Shown in pieces: positions 1-8,710 of a stretch of 35,710 bases of DNA (position 1 is the stretch's first letter; every line of letters starts with the position of its first letter). The notes beneath the pieces were generated by a model. It made no database searches. It was not told where the DNA came from and worked only from the letters and a program-made list of their open reading frames with translations. This DNA is from JAVZOV01 sp049976445 (GTDB lineage Archaea; Thermoproteota; Thermoprotei; Gearchaeales; WAQG01). Made by a program: the position numbers and the translations under genes. The stretch lies in the NCBI GenBank assembly GCA_049976445.1, contig JBMFIF010000011.1:1-35710 (forward strand), given 5' to 3'.

Positions 1-82
1 GGTCATCCTGAGCGGGCGGAGCCCGGTGATATGGATCCCGATGAAAGGGGATCCTGAGGGTGATGATGCCAAGGGGGAGGGC
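1..82 (+). ncRNA. Possible structured RNA, GC-rich, with kink-turn-like (box C/D-like) elements
   Basis: This segment is much richer in GC than the AT-rich surroundings. In AT-rich thermophiles that often marks a structured RNA. A hairpin CGGGC-GGA-GCCCG (about 13-25) is flanked by CTGA (8-11) and GTGAT (26-30), the arrangement of an L7Ae-type kink-turn. A second hairpin pairs GGATCCC (33-39) with GGGATCC (48-54). CTGA (54-57) followed by GGTGATGA (59-66) resembles D'/C' boxes. No known RNA family was recognised, and the segment may continue left of the window. The main alternative is that it is coding: the frame of the downstream Tfx-like protein stays open through it to the window edge. Low confidence. 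Confidence 0.25.
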
Positions 83-526
83 TTGATATCAAACTATATT
101 AAGCCCAATGAAAACCGAACCCCAAAGTTTGGTCTTTTTACAGTCCAACAGCTTGAGGTTTTGAAGCTTAGAAGTCAAGGTTTTACTCAAAAGGAGATTG
201 CAGAGAAATTGGGCACTACAAGAGAGAATGTAAGTATAATAGAAAGACGGGTGAAGAGAAATATTGAGAGGATAAAAGAATCGTTGGAAATTTTAAAAGG
301 TCTTGGTATTTTAGTGGAGGTAAATATTAAACCAGGCACACACATTATCGAAATACCAAAAATAGTATATAGGGAGGCTGATAGGTTTAAAGTTAAGATT
401 AAGGGAAGTTTTATACAAATGTATGAAGATGTAAGGTTTAGGGCTAAAAATAAAATAAAAGATACTCAAGTTATAAAAGAAATAAGAATTTTAGTACTAC
501 CTAACGGTGATTATATAATTGAGTAA
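41..526 (+). CDS. Tfx family DNA-binding protein (archaeal transcriptional regulator)
   Basis: Tfx proteins are small archaeal DNA-binding regulators; the founding member was described next to a molybdenum formylmethanofuran dehydrogenase operon in a methanogen. The helix-turn-helix is clear: 'FTVQQLEVLKLRSQGFTQKE' and then 'IAEKLGTTRENVSIIERR', followed by the basic stretch 'VKRNIERIKESLEILK'. The C-terminal half ('PGTHIIEIPKIVYREADR') matches the Tfx C-terminal domain. The start is uncertain. ATG at 41 has a GGTGAT about 10 bases upstream, GTG at 26 and TTG at 83 are in the same frame, and no stop closes the frame before the window edge. Relatives usually start just before the FT..Q motif, which favours a shorter form. 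It converges with the isocitrate dehydrogenase gene 12 bases downstream. Its target is unknown. Confidence 0.75.
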   Translation: MKGDPEGDDAKGEGLISNYIKPNENRTPKFGLFTVQQLEVLKLRSQGFTQKEIAEKLGTTRENVSIIERRVKRNIERIKESLEILKGLGILVEVNIKPGTHIIEIPKIVYREADRFKVKIKGSFIQMYEDVRFRAKNKIKDTQVIKEIRILVLPNGDYIIE

Positions 527-538
527 TATTTTAATAGT

Positions 539-1765
539 TTACTTCGTTTTTGACATTAGCTTTTCTAAATTCTTTTTAACTGTATCTATGAATTCTTCGG
601 TGGTGACTATCGCATTTATTGGTGGTTCTGCTACTCTAGCTACATCTTGTGTCATTATTTTATCATCTTCGATTGTAATCTTTACGGCAGTTTCTAGTTT
701 ATTTGCAAATTCTACTAGGTCAGTAATACCATCCAGTTCTCCTCTTCTTTTAAGTCCACGTGTCCATGCAAATATGATGGCTGTTGGGTTTGTTGAGACT
801 TTCTCACCTTTAAGATATCTATAATAATGTCTTTGAACAGTGCCATGAGCAGCTTCAGATTCATAATATCCTTCAGGTGAGAAGAGTTCGGATGTCATGA
901 GCGCTAATGTGCCCACGTAAGCAGTAGAGACAAAATCTGAAAATACATCTCCGTCAAAATTCTTGCATGCCCAAACGAAACCACCCTCCGATCTCACAAC
1001 TCTAGCTACTGCATCATCTATGAGATAATAGTTATACGTTAAGCCTGCATTCTTAAAATCATCTTTAAACTCTTTTTCATAGACTTCCTGGAATATCTCT
1101 TTAAACCTTGCATCATAAACTTTTGAGATAGTGTCTTTTGTAGCAAACCATAGGTCTAGTTTATTTATCAGAGCATATTTAAAGCTAGCTCTTGCAAAGC
1201 TTTCTATTGATTTATCTATATTATATATTCCTTGAAGTACGCCTGGGCCTGAGAATTTGGGGAATTTAGCTTTTATTTCGCCCTTATCTGATCTAAATAT
1301 TATTTCTGCTTCGCCTGGGCTATCAAACCTTATACTTACATTATCATATATATCACCAAAAGCGTGTCTCGCTACGACTATTGGTTTCTTCCAGAATCTT
1401 ACTGCTGGCACAATGTTTTTTAAGATTATTGGTGCTCTGAATATTGTTCCATCGAGAATTTTCCTAATTGTTGCATTAGGACTCGGCCACTCTTTCTTAA
1501 GATTATATTCTTTCACTCTTTCTGCGTTTGGTGTGATAGTTGCGCATTTAACTCCTACTCCCCATTTCTTTATTGCTTCAGCAGCTTGTACTGTTATTTG
1601 ATCGTTAGTCTCATCCCTCTTTTTTACATGCAAATCGTAATATTCAGTTTTCAAATCGACATATGGTAATATCAGTTTCTCTTTAACCCATGCCCACATT
1701 ACGCGTGTCATCTCGTCGCCATCAATCTCTACAATTGGTTTATCCATAGATATTTTATCTCTCAT
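539..1765 (-). CDS. icd: Isocitrate dehydrogenase (NADP+), eukaryote-like subfamily
   Basis: The enzyme oxidises and decarboxylates isocitrate to 2-oxoglutarate in the cytoplasm and reduces NADP+. The 408-residue protein opens with 'PIVEIDGDEMTRVMW', the typical N-terminus of the subfamily that includes eukaryotic NADP-IDH and the Thermotoga enzyme. It carries 'KCATITPNAERVKEY' and the substrate-binding stretch 'SPNATIRKILDGTIFR', then 'PIVVARHAFGDIYDN' and, further on, 'ESEAAHGTVQRHYYRYL'. Its length is normal for this subfamily. The start at 1765 is followed six codons later by a second ATG; the first was kept because it is the longer plausible form. It is likely monocistronic and convergent with the Tfx-like gene. 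With the malate dehydrogenase at 11.4 kb it indicates at least partial TCA-cycle activity. The function is confident. Confidence 0.95.
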   Translation of the reverse strand: MRDKISMDKPIVEIDGDEMTRVMWAWVKEKLILPYVDLKTEYYDLHVKKRDETNDQITVQAAEAIKKWGVGVKCATITPNAERVKEYNLKKEWPSPNATIRKILDGTIFRAPIILKNIVPAVRFWKKPIVVARHAFGDIYDNVSIRFDSPGEAEIIFRSDKGEIKAKFPKFSGPGVLQGIYNIDKSIESFARASFKYALINKLDLWFATKDTISKVYDARFKEIFQEVYEKEFKDDFKNAGLTYNYYLIDDAVARVVRSEGGFVWACKNFDGDVFSDFVSTAYVGTLALMTSELFSPEGYYESEAAHGTVQRHYYRYLKGEKVSTNPTAIIFAWTRGLKRRGELDGITDLVEFANKLETAVKITIEDDKIMTQDVARVAEPPINAIVTTEEFIDTVKKNLEKLMSKTK

Positions 1766-2000
1766 TTCCTATCATCAATATTAGTATATTTATTTTGTTC
1801 TATTTAAATATTTCACAAGTATAAAATATATATTAGTTAAGAAATTTCACAAACTAAGAAACTTAATAAGAAAGTCCCACCATTTAGGACAGAGAAGGTC
1901 ATTTTTAACGGAGAAAGTTGTTTTGCTAAAGCTGGAAAGTATAGAACGAATTATGAAAAATTATACCAATAAAAATAGAGTCATTAGAGTAAACTAAAAA

Positions 2001-2369
2001 CTATTGCATGTGTTTTGCTTTCTCGATTAAAGTCCTTACTTTCTTAATAATTTGTAATAGATCGTTTTGTGTATAAAGTTCATAGATATCGTAGTGTGAC
2101 ATTTCACGCATTTCGCTTATTTCTTTTAGTAAATCTAGATAATCTTCATCTATAAGGTTTTCATCTACTAATTGATATGCTACTTCAGTAAGAGAAACGT
2201 TGTTATCAATGTTTTTACCTTTTATTCGTAACATAAGTCTACCAACTAAATGAGCTGCTTCATACACATTATGCATAGCGGCCTCGGAGTTTCTTGCATT
2301 GAGCATTTTTACGGCATCCTCAAGAAGTTTTATAGCATAATTTATCTCGTTTAAAAAATCGTTTTGCAT
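2001..2369 (-). CDS. Small helical protein, HEPN-like
   Basis: The 122-residue protein is predicted almost wholly alpha-helical and resembles small HEPN-domain proteins, a four-helix fold found in many toxins, RNases and nucleotidyltransferase partners. The evidence is 'YAIKLLEDAVKML' as helix 1, 'NVYEAAHLVGRLMLRIKG' as helix 2, and 'EISEMREMSHYDIYEL' near residue 90, where R-x3-H-Y resembles the HEPN Arg-x4-6-His motif but with shorter spacing. No MNT-type nucleotidyltransferase lies beside it, so it is not a standard HEPN-MNT pair. A TATA-like TTTATTTA about 27-33 bases before the ATG fits a near-leaderless transcript. HEPN membership is an inference; otherwise this is an uncharacterised archaeal protein. 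Confidence 0.55.
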   Translation of the reverse strand: MQNDFLNEINYAIKLLEDAVKMLNARNSEAAMHNVYEAAHLVGRLMLRIKGKNIDNNVSLTEVAYQLVDENLIDEDYLDLLKEISEMREMSHYDIYELYTQNDLLQIIKKVRTLIEKAKHMQ

Positions 2370-2703
2370 AACGCATCATGCATTAATAATCTTTAGATAA
2401 ATAAAAAAGTAACGCTTGTTTATCACTTTTTAAATAAAACCTAATAATCTAAAAATGAACTAGTAAACGAAAAGAAAAGACCAATTGTGAAAACGTTATA
2501 ACCTATGAAGATTAGTTGTTACAAGAAAATATGCGAACAGATTATTTAAGCAAGAATTATTGCGTTTTGAAAGTTGGGGATAAAAATTAACCACAGTATT
2601 TTAATATTATTCATATACAGAATCATTCACAATCATAGATAAGAGAAATAATGTTTTGAAAGTGACTTTATAGTGTTGTTAATTGGATTTTAAAGTTTAT
2701 GGT
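2370..2703. other. Intergenic region without a recognisable gene
   Basis: About 330 AT-rich bases lie between two minus-strand genes. The right end of the HEPN-like gene's promoter (TATA-like TTTATTTA around 2393-2405) falls here. No convincing reading frame, tRNA, long inverted repeat or array was seen in the remainder. Confidence 0.5.
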
Positions 2704-3813
2704 TTATGATTTTTCGAATTTATATATAAAGTTTGATAGACGTTTTAATGCTGATATTTTTTCTTCTCTTCCTAGCTCGGCTTCTTTGATTGCTTCTTCT
2801 AGTGTGCTTATTGTTCTCTTGTATGTTATAAAGTCTACAGGATATGGCACCCCGTCTTTTCCACCGTGTGCAAAAGTGTACTTAATTGGATCTTTCCAGC
2901 TGGCTGGTTTTCCATATACTAATTCTGAGATTAGTGCCAATGCTCTTACAGCTGCAGGGCCTATACCTTGTATTGAGAGAAGTTCCTCGTAATTTTTTGG
3001 TTGTATTTCATAGGCTTGTCTTATTGCATTCCAATTGATCTTTTTGGGTAAGTAGAGTATATCGATGCGTACATTTTGCTGAAAACCTAACCATTCATCT
3101 AGTGGTCCTTTAGTGATGCTTCTTAAATCGTTCATTATTCTTTTTGGTCCTTCTTTTACAAGGTCTACGCTGATGGATCTTGCTTCTTTTGATCGGTTTG
3201 CTGTCATGTCAAGTACGGATTCTTTTTTTATGTCGCCTGCAATTCCTGTGTGTGGTTCATCGATAAAATTATTTATTTTTTCAGAGATCCAGTGATAACG
3301 TCGTGCAGTTTTTGTGGATGTATCCATTCCTTGTTGTACTACTGCCCACATGCTTTTTTCTGATAGGAAGAATGTGTGATGGTAAAGCTGGTATCCGTCT
3401 TGTATTGCTGTATTATCAACTTTTGCTGTCATTCTGCTTGCATATTTGAGTTCGTTTAGTTTATTTTCGCTTATATTAAATAGTGTTGTAGCTAGTTCTA
3501 GTTCTTCTGGAACTTTTCTTGATAATGCTCCTTTTCCTCCTAAGATTAATATCCCGTGTTCTGGTTTTATTGCATTTTTGAGTACCCCTGTTACTACTGT
3601 GGTAAGTCCTGACGAATGCCAGTCGAATCCTAATGCGCAGCCAAATGCTTGGAACCAAAATGGGTCTGAAATCCTTCTGAGGACTTCGTCTGTGCCATAA
3701 TCCCTTATTATTAAGCTTATAACTGCGCTTGATAATTTTGTCATGTGGAGTATGAGTTTTTTCGGTACGGACCCCTCGTGTAATGGAAGTACTGCAACTC
3801 CTGTTCTTCTCAT
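2704..3813 (-). CDS. DUF763 family protein with a helix-hairpin-helix motif
   Basis: The 369-residue protein matches the DUF763 family, which is widespread in archaea and thermophilic bacteria and has no established function. Typical segments are 'RRTGVAVLPLHEGSVPKKL' at the N-terminus, 'YGTDEVLRRISDPFWFQAFG' near residue 40, and 'FNISENKLNELKYASRMTAK' in the middle. A helix-hairpin-helix-like segment, 'LLSIQGIGPAAVRALALIS' (about residues 272-290), suggests contact with DNA or RNA; this is inference. The length fits the family. The gene stands alone, with about 190 bases before the next gene upstream (queC) and a long gap downstream. A role in nucleic-acid metabolism is plausible but unproven. 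Confidence 0.9.
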   Translation of the reverse strand: MRRTGVAVLPLHEGSVPKKLILHMTKLSSAVISLIIRDYGTDEVLRRISDPFWFQAFGCALGFDWHSSGLTTVVTGVLKNAIKPEHGILILGGKGALSRKVPEELELATTLFNISENKLNELKYASRMTAKVDNTAIQDGYQLYHHTFFLSEKSMWAVVQQGMDTSTKTARRYHWISEKINNFIDEPHTGIAGDIKKESVLDMTANRSKEARSISVDLVKEGPKRIMNDLRSITKGPLDEWLGFQQNVRIDILYLPKKINWNAIRQAYEIQPKNYEELLSIQGIGPAAVRALALISELVYGKPASWKDPIKYTFAHGGKDGVPYPVDFITYKRTISTLEEAIKEAELGREEKISALKRLSNFIYKFEKS

Positions 3814-4004
3814 TCTCTGAAATATCTATATAGATTCTTAAATAAAAATGTGACTATTTACATCTATCGGAACATTAATTTCTCCCAAAGAATCTTTTTC
3901 CGTTCGATACATGATACTCTGCAATCTACATTTCATTGGTATATAAAAATATATCTAATACATCATCGATTTGATTGTAGTTCTTTAAATAGAATAGCTT
4001 AATA

Positions 4005-4724
4005 TTAAGTAGGTTCAACTACATATTCTGTTTTGTCTGGTATTCCGGCATCAATGAATGCTTTTCTCCTATTTCTGCATGATTCACACTTACCACAGTG
4101 TTTTTCGCCTGAAAGATAACAGCTCCATGTTTCATAAACTATATCGCCAACAAGTTCATAGAACTTTTTAAGAACTTGACTTTTTCTCATATTTTCTCTT
4201 GCAGGGCTCCATAGTTCGATGCCTCGTTCTTTTCTGAAATGTCCTATATTTAGTGCTGTTTGAAGCGCGAGCAAGAATTCTGGACTACAATCGGGATATA
4301 GTGGTTCACCAGTATCGGGTCTTGGTTTTATGTCGTCAGCGTGCGCTCCGTATATAACATATTTTGCTCCTATACTATAGGCATAGGCTGTTGCTATAAC
4401 TAGAAATACTGCATTTCTTATAGGAACGACCACACTAGGAGTATATTCTTCTTCAACCTTAACAATTTCATCAGTAAGCTGGGTACCTGGCCATAATTTC
4501 TTCATAAAACTAATGTCAAGTATTTTTGGTTCAGAAAATCTTAATTTATTTGCAAGTTTTGATGCTACCTCAACTTCTTTAGATGCTTTTTGACCGTAGT
4601 TAAATATTAATGGATGAATTTCATATCCTCGCATCTTCCATATATATGCATATCCAGTACTATCAGGCCCACCACTCATTATAGCTACAACTTTTCTATT
4701 ACCTGTTTTCTGTGTTTCTATCAT
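4005..4724 (-). CDS. queC: 7-cyano-7-deazaguanine synthase QueC
   Basis: QueC converts 7-carboxy-7-deazaguanine to preQ0 using ATP and ammonia. In archaea preQ0 is the precursor of archaeosine at position 15 of tRNA. The protein has the PP-loop 'IMSGGPDSTGYAYIW' at residues 15-29 and the C-terminal zinc-binding region 'SCYLSGEKHCGKCESCRNR' (Cys spacing C-x7-C-x2-C-x2-C). 'GAHADDIKPRPDTGEPLYPD' in the middle is also typical of the family. The 239-residue length is normal. It overlaps the upstream queT-like gene by four bases (ATGA), so the two are co-translated. No preQ0 riboswitch was recognised upstream of the pair. The call is secure. Confidence 0.95.
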   Translation of the reverse strand: MIETQKTGNRKVVAIMSGGPDSTGYAYIWKMRGYEIHPLIFNYGQKASKEVEVASKLANKLRFSEPKILDISFMKKLWPGTQLTDEIVKVEEEYTPSVVVPIRNAVFLVIATAYAYSIGAKYVIYGAHADDIKPRPDTGEPLYPDCSPEFLLALQTALNIGHFRKERGIELWSPARENMRKSQVLKKFYELVGDIVYETWSCYLSGEKHCGKCESCRNRRKAFIDAGIPDKTEYVVEPT

Positions 4725-5176
4725 CGTATCACACTCCTCAATGCCTTATAAACTATGTAACCTAAAAAGATTGTTGAAATCCCAATACCTATTAACAAAT
4801 ATGTCACAGTAATTATATAAGGTAATCCTAAGACATACCATAGCATGAACCCTACCCAAAATGAAAGCATTAACGTATAAATTGTGAGACCTAATAAAAC
4901 GCTTGTGTTTCTTAGTTTATAAATTATATAGCATCCAACAAAACTAGGTATTGAACTTAATAGATCAATAGGTCCTAATGGGCTTGTGATATTACCTATG
5001 AATACACCCAATGTTATTCCTACGATTGCTGGCCAACCTAATACTGGGACAGTTCCAATTAATGCATTAGCGATTCTAATCTGTACTGCTTCAAAACTTA
5101 TAGGATGAAATACTTCAATTAAGCCGACATAAAGAGCGGCAATTATTGACGTTAACGCTATTTCACCTGGTTTCAT
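4721..5176 (-). CDS. queT: QueT-like membrane transporter component for a queuosine/archaeosine precursor
   Basis: QueT-family proteins are integral-membrane substrate-binding (S) components of energy-coupling factor transporters, predicted to import deazaguanine precursors. The 151-residue protein has about five hydrophobic helices and the family features 'GLIEVFHPISFEAVQIRIAN' near the N-terminus and 'GNITSPLGPIDLLSSIPSF' in the middle. ATG at 5176 was chosen because GGAGG lies 8 bases upstream; a longer in-frame TTG start at 5191 would place that site inside the coding region. Its stop overlaps the start of queC, linking uptake and synthesis of preQ0-type bases in one operon. No ECF ATPase or T component is in the window, so a shared energising module elsewhere is inferred. 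Confidence 0.88.
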   Translation of the reverse strand: MKPGEIALTSIIAALYVGLIEVFHPISFEAVQIRIANALIGTVPVLGWPAIVGITLGVFIGNITSPLGPIDLLSSIPSFVGCYIIYKLRNTSVLLGLTIYTLMLSFWVGFMLWYVLGLPYIITVTYLLIGIGISTIFLGYIVYKALRSVIR

Positions 5177-5349
5177 AAATATTTCCTCCAAGTACTTTAA
5201 ACGAAAACCTAAATATGTTTTATGTTTAGTTTCTTCTTCACCTTGATAGAATATGGCTCCTCTTTATGTCCTGAAAGTTGTAGGTAATGAGCCATCATTT
5301 ACTGAGAAACGATTATCATAAAAGGTAATATTTGTTAGGTTAAGTAATG

Positions 5350-5383
5350 CTTATATTTTTCTTGTAGATTATAAAAATAGGTG
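5350..5383 (+). promoter_or_regulatory. Likely TATA box and transcription start for metG
   Basis: TTATATTTTT at 5351-5360 lies about 25-30 bases before the ATG at 5384, the archaeal TATA distance for a leaderless or very short-leader transcript. GGTG directly precedes the ATG. Confidence 0.4.
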
Positions 5384-7061
5384 ATGAGGACTAGCAAAAT
5401 GGTTAGTTACTTGTGCGTGGCCATATGCGTATGATATACCACATCTAGGGAATCTTATAGGCTCCGCCTTATCTGCTGATGTTATAGCGCGTTATCATAG
5501 AATACGTGGTGATGAGGTTGTTTTTGTTAGTGGTTCTGATGAACATGGTACACCGATAGAAGTTGAGGCTATAAAGAGAGGAATAGAGCCCAAAGCCTTG
5601 ACTGATTTAATGCATGAGAAGATCAGTTCATTATTTAAGGATTGGGGCATATCATTTGATAACTATACTAGGACTGAATCAAGCACTCATAAACGTTTTA
5701 TACAAGAATTTTATTTAAAAGTTTATAAAAATGGTTATATTTTTGATCAAGAAGACACTCAATTATATTGCACTAATTGTCAACGCTTTCTTCCTGATCG
5801 ATTTGTTTTAGGAGTGTGTCCCTATTGTGGATATGATAAAGCTAGAGGTGATCAATGTGAAAATTGTGGACATCTATTAGAACCTACAGCATTAATAAAT
5901 CCAAAATGTGCTATATGTGGTTCAACACCAATTGAGAAAACTTCTAGACATTGGTATTTAGATTTGAGAAAGCTTGAGCCTGAGATTACAGAATATATTA
6001 TGAATAATCCTAATTTTGATGATGTAACTCGTAGTCATAGTTTGAATTACATGAAGCAAGGATTAAAACCAAGGTCTATAACTCGTGACAATAAATGGGG
6101 GATTCCAGCACCATTCCCGGGTAGTGAAGGTAAAACGATCTACGTATGGATGGAGGCAGTATTGGGATACATATCTGCAACAATAGAATATTTCGAGAAG
6201 AAAGGTAATCCTGATGCTTGGAAGGAATGGTGGTTCAATAAAGATACTAAAACACTTTATTTCATAGGTAAGGATAATATACCTTTTCACGCAATAATAC
6301 TTCCTGGATTACTATTGGCGACTAAAGATAATTATGTTCTGCCATGGAACGTATGCTCTACTGAATTCCTTACCTACGAAAGAAAAAAGTTTTCGAAAAG
6401 CCAGAAACATGGAATATGGATTGATCAGGCTTTAAAGATATTGCCACCTGATTATTGGAGGTATGCACTTTTATTAAACAGACCCGAAGGTCGCGACACC
6501 GACTTTTCACTTGAAATCTTTGAAAATATAGTAAATTCACATCTTAATGATACATTAGGTAATTTTGTTCATAGAGTATTACACTTCACGTACAGTAATT
6601 TTGAAGGTAAAGTTCCTCATCCTGAAAATCTTAACGAATATGATAAAAGTGCATTAGAGCTGATTAATAAAACTGCATCAGTGGTGGCGGATAATCTGGA
6701 TGCTATAAGAATTAGAGATGCTGTGAACCATTCAATGGACCTAGCTAGGGCAGGAAACAAATATTTCAATGATACAGAACCATGGAATACAATAAAGATA
6801 GAACCTCAAAAAGCCGCTAATACTATTTATGTATCATTAAATATAGTCAAAGCATTAGCAGTGCTCATGGAACCAATAATACCATTTACCGCCGAAAAAA
6901 TTTGGAGAATGCTAAATCTTAAAGATGATGTTCACAGAAATAGTTGGAAACAAATTTCACAATTACTTGAACCTGGACATGAAATACAAAAACCAATACC
7001 ATTATTTAAGAAAGTAAAATTAGAAGAATTAAAAAGAAAGTTGCAACAACTTCTAGAATAA
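5384..7061 (+). CDS. metG: Methionyl-tRNA synthetase, single-base frameshift near the start
   Basis: The enzyme charges tRNA-Met with methionine. From 5400 the frame reads 'WLVTCAWPYAYDIPHLG' and continues through 'FVSGSDEHGTPIEVEA', the class I catalytic core. Two zinc knuckles follow (CTNC...CPYC, CENC...CAIC), then the KMSKS-type 'KKFSKSQKHG' and a helical anticodon-binding domain. The natural start is not in this frame. ATG at 5384 reads M-R-T-S-K and then runs into a stop unless one A of the AAAA run at 5396-5399 is skipped. With that A removed, the product reads MRTSKWLVTCAWPY and is 558 residues long, normal for an archaeal enzyme without the C-terminal EMAP-like domain. A strict annotation would start at an internal TTG (5598) and lose the HIGH-type 'PHLG' motif. 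Sequence error is more likely than inactivation, because the rest is fully conserved. Confidence 0.92.
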
Positions 7062-7253
7062 AAAATTTTTATAAACAATTGTTTTTCGATGCTTTGTTGC
7101 ACAATTCGTGTATGGTTTTGTGGAGCATTTCGAATGTTTCCTCCAGTCTCATGATGCTTGCTGATATGAGTGTATGTTAGTTGGGAGTGTTTTAAAACTG
7201 TGAGAGTATGTTTACATGTAAAATTAAGCAAAAATTAATTGAAGATAATGTGT

Positions 7254-8549
7254 TTATGGTAATATTACAAGAAATATAAAAAGCACGAATACATTAATTA
7301 TCGTAATTATAAGTCCTATTTTTAAGAATTCGAAGAATCCTAAAGTGTATCCTTTATTTTCAGCCTCTTCAACTATTATTAAATTACTTGCAGCACCTAA
7401 TAATGTAAGGTTTCCTGCTAAGGTACTTCCACCAGCTAATGCAGTCCATGCCTTTATATCATTAGAATCGTAGATCTTTTTCATCAACGGAAGGTATAAT
7501 GAAACCATTGGAACATTACTCACAAATTGACTTAATATTACGCTTACTAAGATAATATTAAATATGCTCATAGGGCTTCTTTCCAGAGGTGGTAATAATT
7601 TAGCAAAAATTTCTAATACACCGTTATTGTATACAGTCTGCATTAAGATAAACATTGACCCAAACAATACCAAAATGCTCCAATCCAAATTTTTGATAAG
7701 TTCACGTCTTCTTGGAGTAATTATTAGCAGTATTGTAGCGCCTATCAAGCTTATCCAGCTAATACTAAGTACATGATAACCAAACATTTGTGCTACGTTA
7801 CTAAATATAATTCCACTTATGGTTAATATAGATACAATAACAACTAATTTTGCAAGATTACTATCTTTAATTAAATGACTTCTTAATTCCATTTCTGTAC
7901 GAATTATCTCTGCAAAGTGAGCCTTAGCCTTACTTATCTCTTTCTTATACCAAAGTTTAAGGACTAAATATGTTAAAAATAAATTAACAAGTGTCGGAAA
8001 TATCAAATAATACGTGAAAGTAACAAGAGGTGCTGGAATGTTGCTCACTAAAGCAATAAGAAGGTTTTGCGGATTACCCATAGGAGTCATCGCACTACCT
8101 ATAGTTATTGCAAATGCTAAAGTTATTAAAAGAGGTTTCGGATCAATATTCATCTTTTTTGATAAATGAAGCATAATCGGAGTACCCATAAGTGCTAAAG
8201 TATCATTCATAAGAAATGCTGAAATTAAACCTATTCCAAAAAGGATAAGTAATATTACGTCATCTGGTTTACGAGAATGCGTAAGAAGCCAGTTTGTAAA
8301 ATAATCTAATACTCCAGAAACTTCTAATGCTGTAACTATTGTAAACATGCTAAAAAGAAAAATAATTACATCCATGTTAATCGATTTGTAAGCATTCTCA
8401 GGAGTTATAACATTACTTGCAACACTTGCTACTGCACCACTTAACATGATAGTCCAAATAGGTATATCAACTCGTAATATATTTCTCAGTGCTATTGCTC
8501 CATATACTGTAACAAAGATGGCCAGCGTTATTATTTGCACTTCATTCAT
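7254..8549 (-). CDS. ArsB/NhaD-family (ion transporter superfamily) membrane permease
   Basis: The 431-residue integral membrane protein has about 11 predicted helices and belongs to the ion transporter superfamily that includes ArsB arsenite permeases, NhaD antiporters and SLC13-like anion carriers. Segments supporting this are 'MDVIIFLFSMFTIVTALEVS' near residue 60, 'AFLMNDTLALMGTPIMLHLS' near 120 and the inverted-repeat counterpart 'FVSNVPMVSLYLPLMKKIYD' near 345. 'GNPQNLLIALVSNIPAP' and 'LAGNLTLLGAASNLIIVEEA' correspond to the paired substrate-site loops. The substrate (arsenite, Na+/H+ or a dicarboxylate) cannot be decided from sequence alone; no arsR, arsC or arsM neighbour supports arsenite. 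It is monocistronic and divergent from the endonuclease V gene. Confidence 0.85.
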   Translation of the reverse strand: MNEVQIITLAIFVTVYGAIALRNILRVDIPIWTIMLSGAVASVASNVITPENAYKSINMDVIIFLFSMFTIVTALEVSGVLDYFTNWLLTHSRKPDDVILLILFGIGLISAFLMNDTLALMGTPIMLHLSKKMNIDPKPLLITLAFAITIGSAMTPMGNPQNLLIALVSNIPAPLVTFTYYLIFPTLVNLFLTYLVLKLWYKKEISKAKAHFAEIIRTEMELRSHLIKDSNLAKLVVIVSILTISGIIFSNVAQMFGYHVLSISWISLIGATILLIITPRRRELIKNLDWSILVLFGSMFILMQTVYNNGVLEIFAKLLPPLERSPMSIFNIILVSVILSQFVSNVPMVSLYLPLMKKIYDSNDIKAWTALAGGSTLAGNLTLLGAASNLIIVEEAENKGYTLGFFEFLKIGLIITIINVFVLFIFLVILP

Positions 8550-8710
8550 TATTCTGCACCAAATCTATTAAGATGAATAGTGTTGCTTAAAAACTTAATT
8601 ATTTAAGAAAAGTTACTACTTTTCATGTTCCTAAATCATTTGAATATTGGTTCATATTCCAGGAGTTATTACTACAGGTTTAATATTCTCTTATATTATT
8701 ATATTGTGTG

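Noticed and set aside
519..824. Long plus-strand open frames opposite isocitrate dehydrogenase, DUF763, DsrK, HemA and others
   Set aside because: They are antisense reflections of well-conserved genes, with Ser/Leu-rich composition typical of reverse frames.
5177..5383. A preQ0-type riboswitch was looked for upstream of queT-queC
   Set aside because: No matching stem or pseudoknot was seen; the region holds only promoter-like AT-rich sequence.
7062..7253. T-rich stretch after metG as a strong terminator
   Set aside because: There is a T run but no clear stem, and similar runs are frequent in this AT-rich DNA, so it was not listed.
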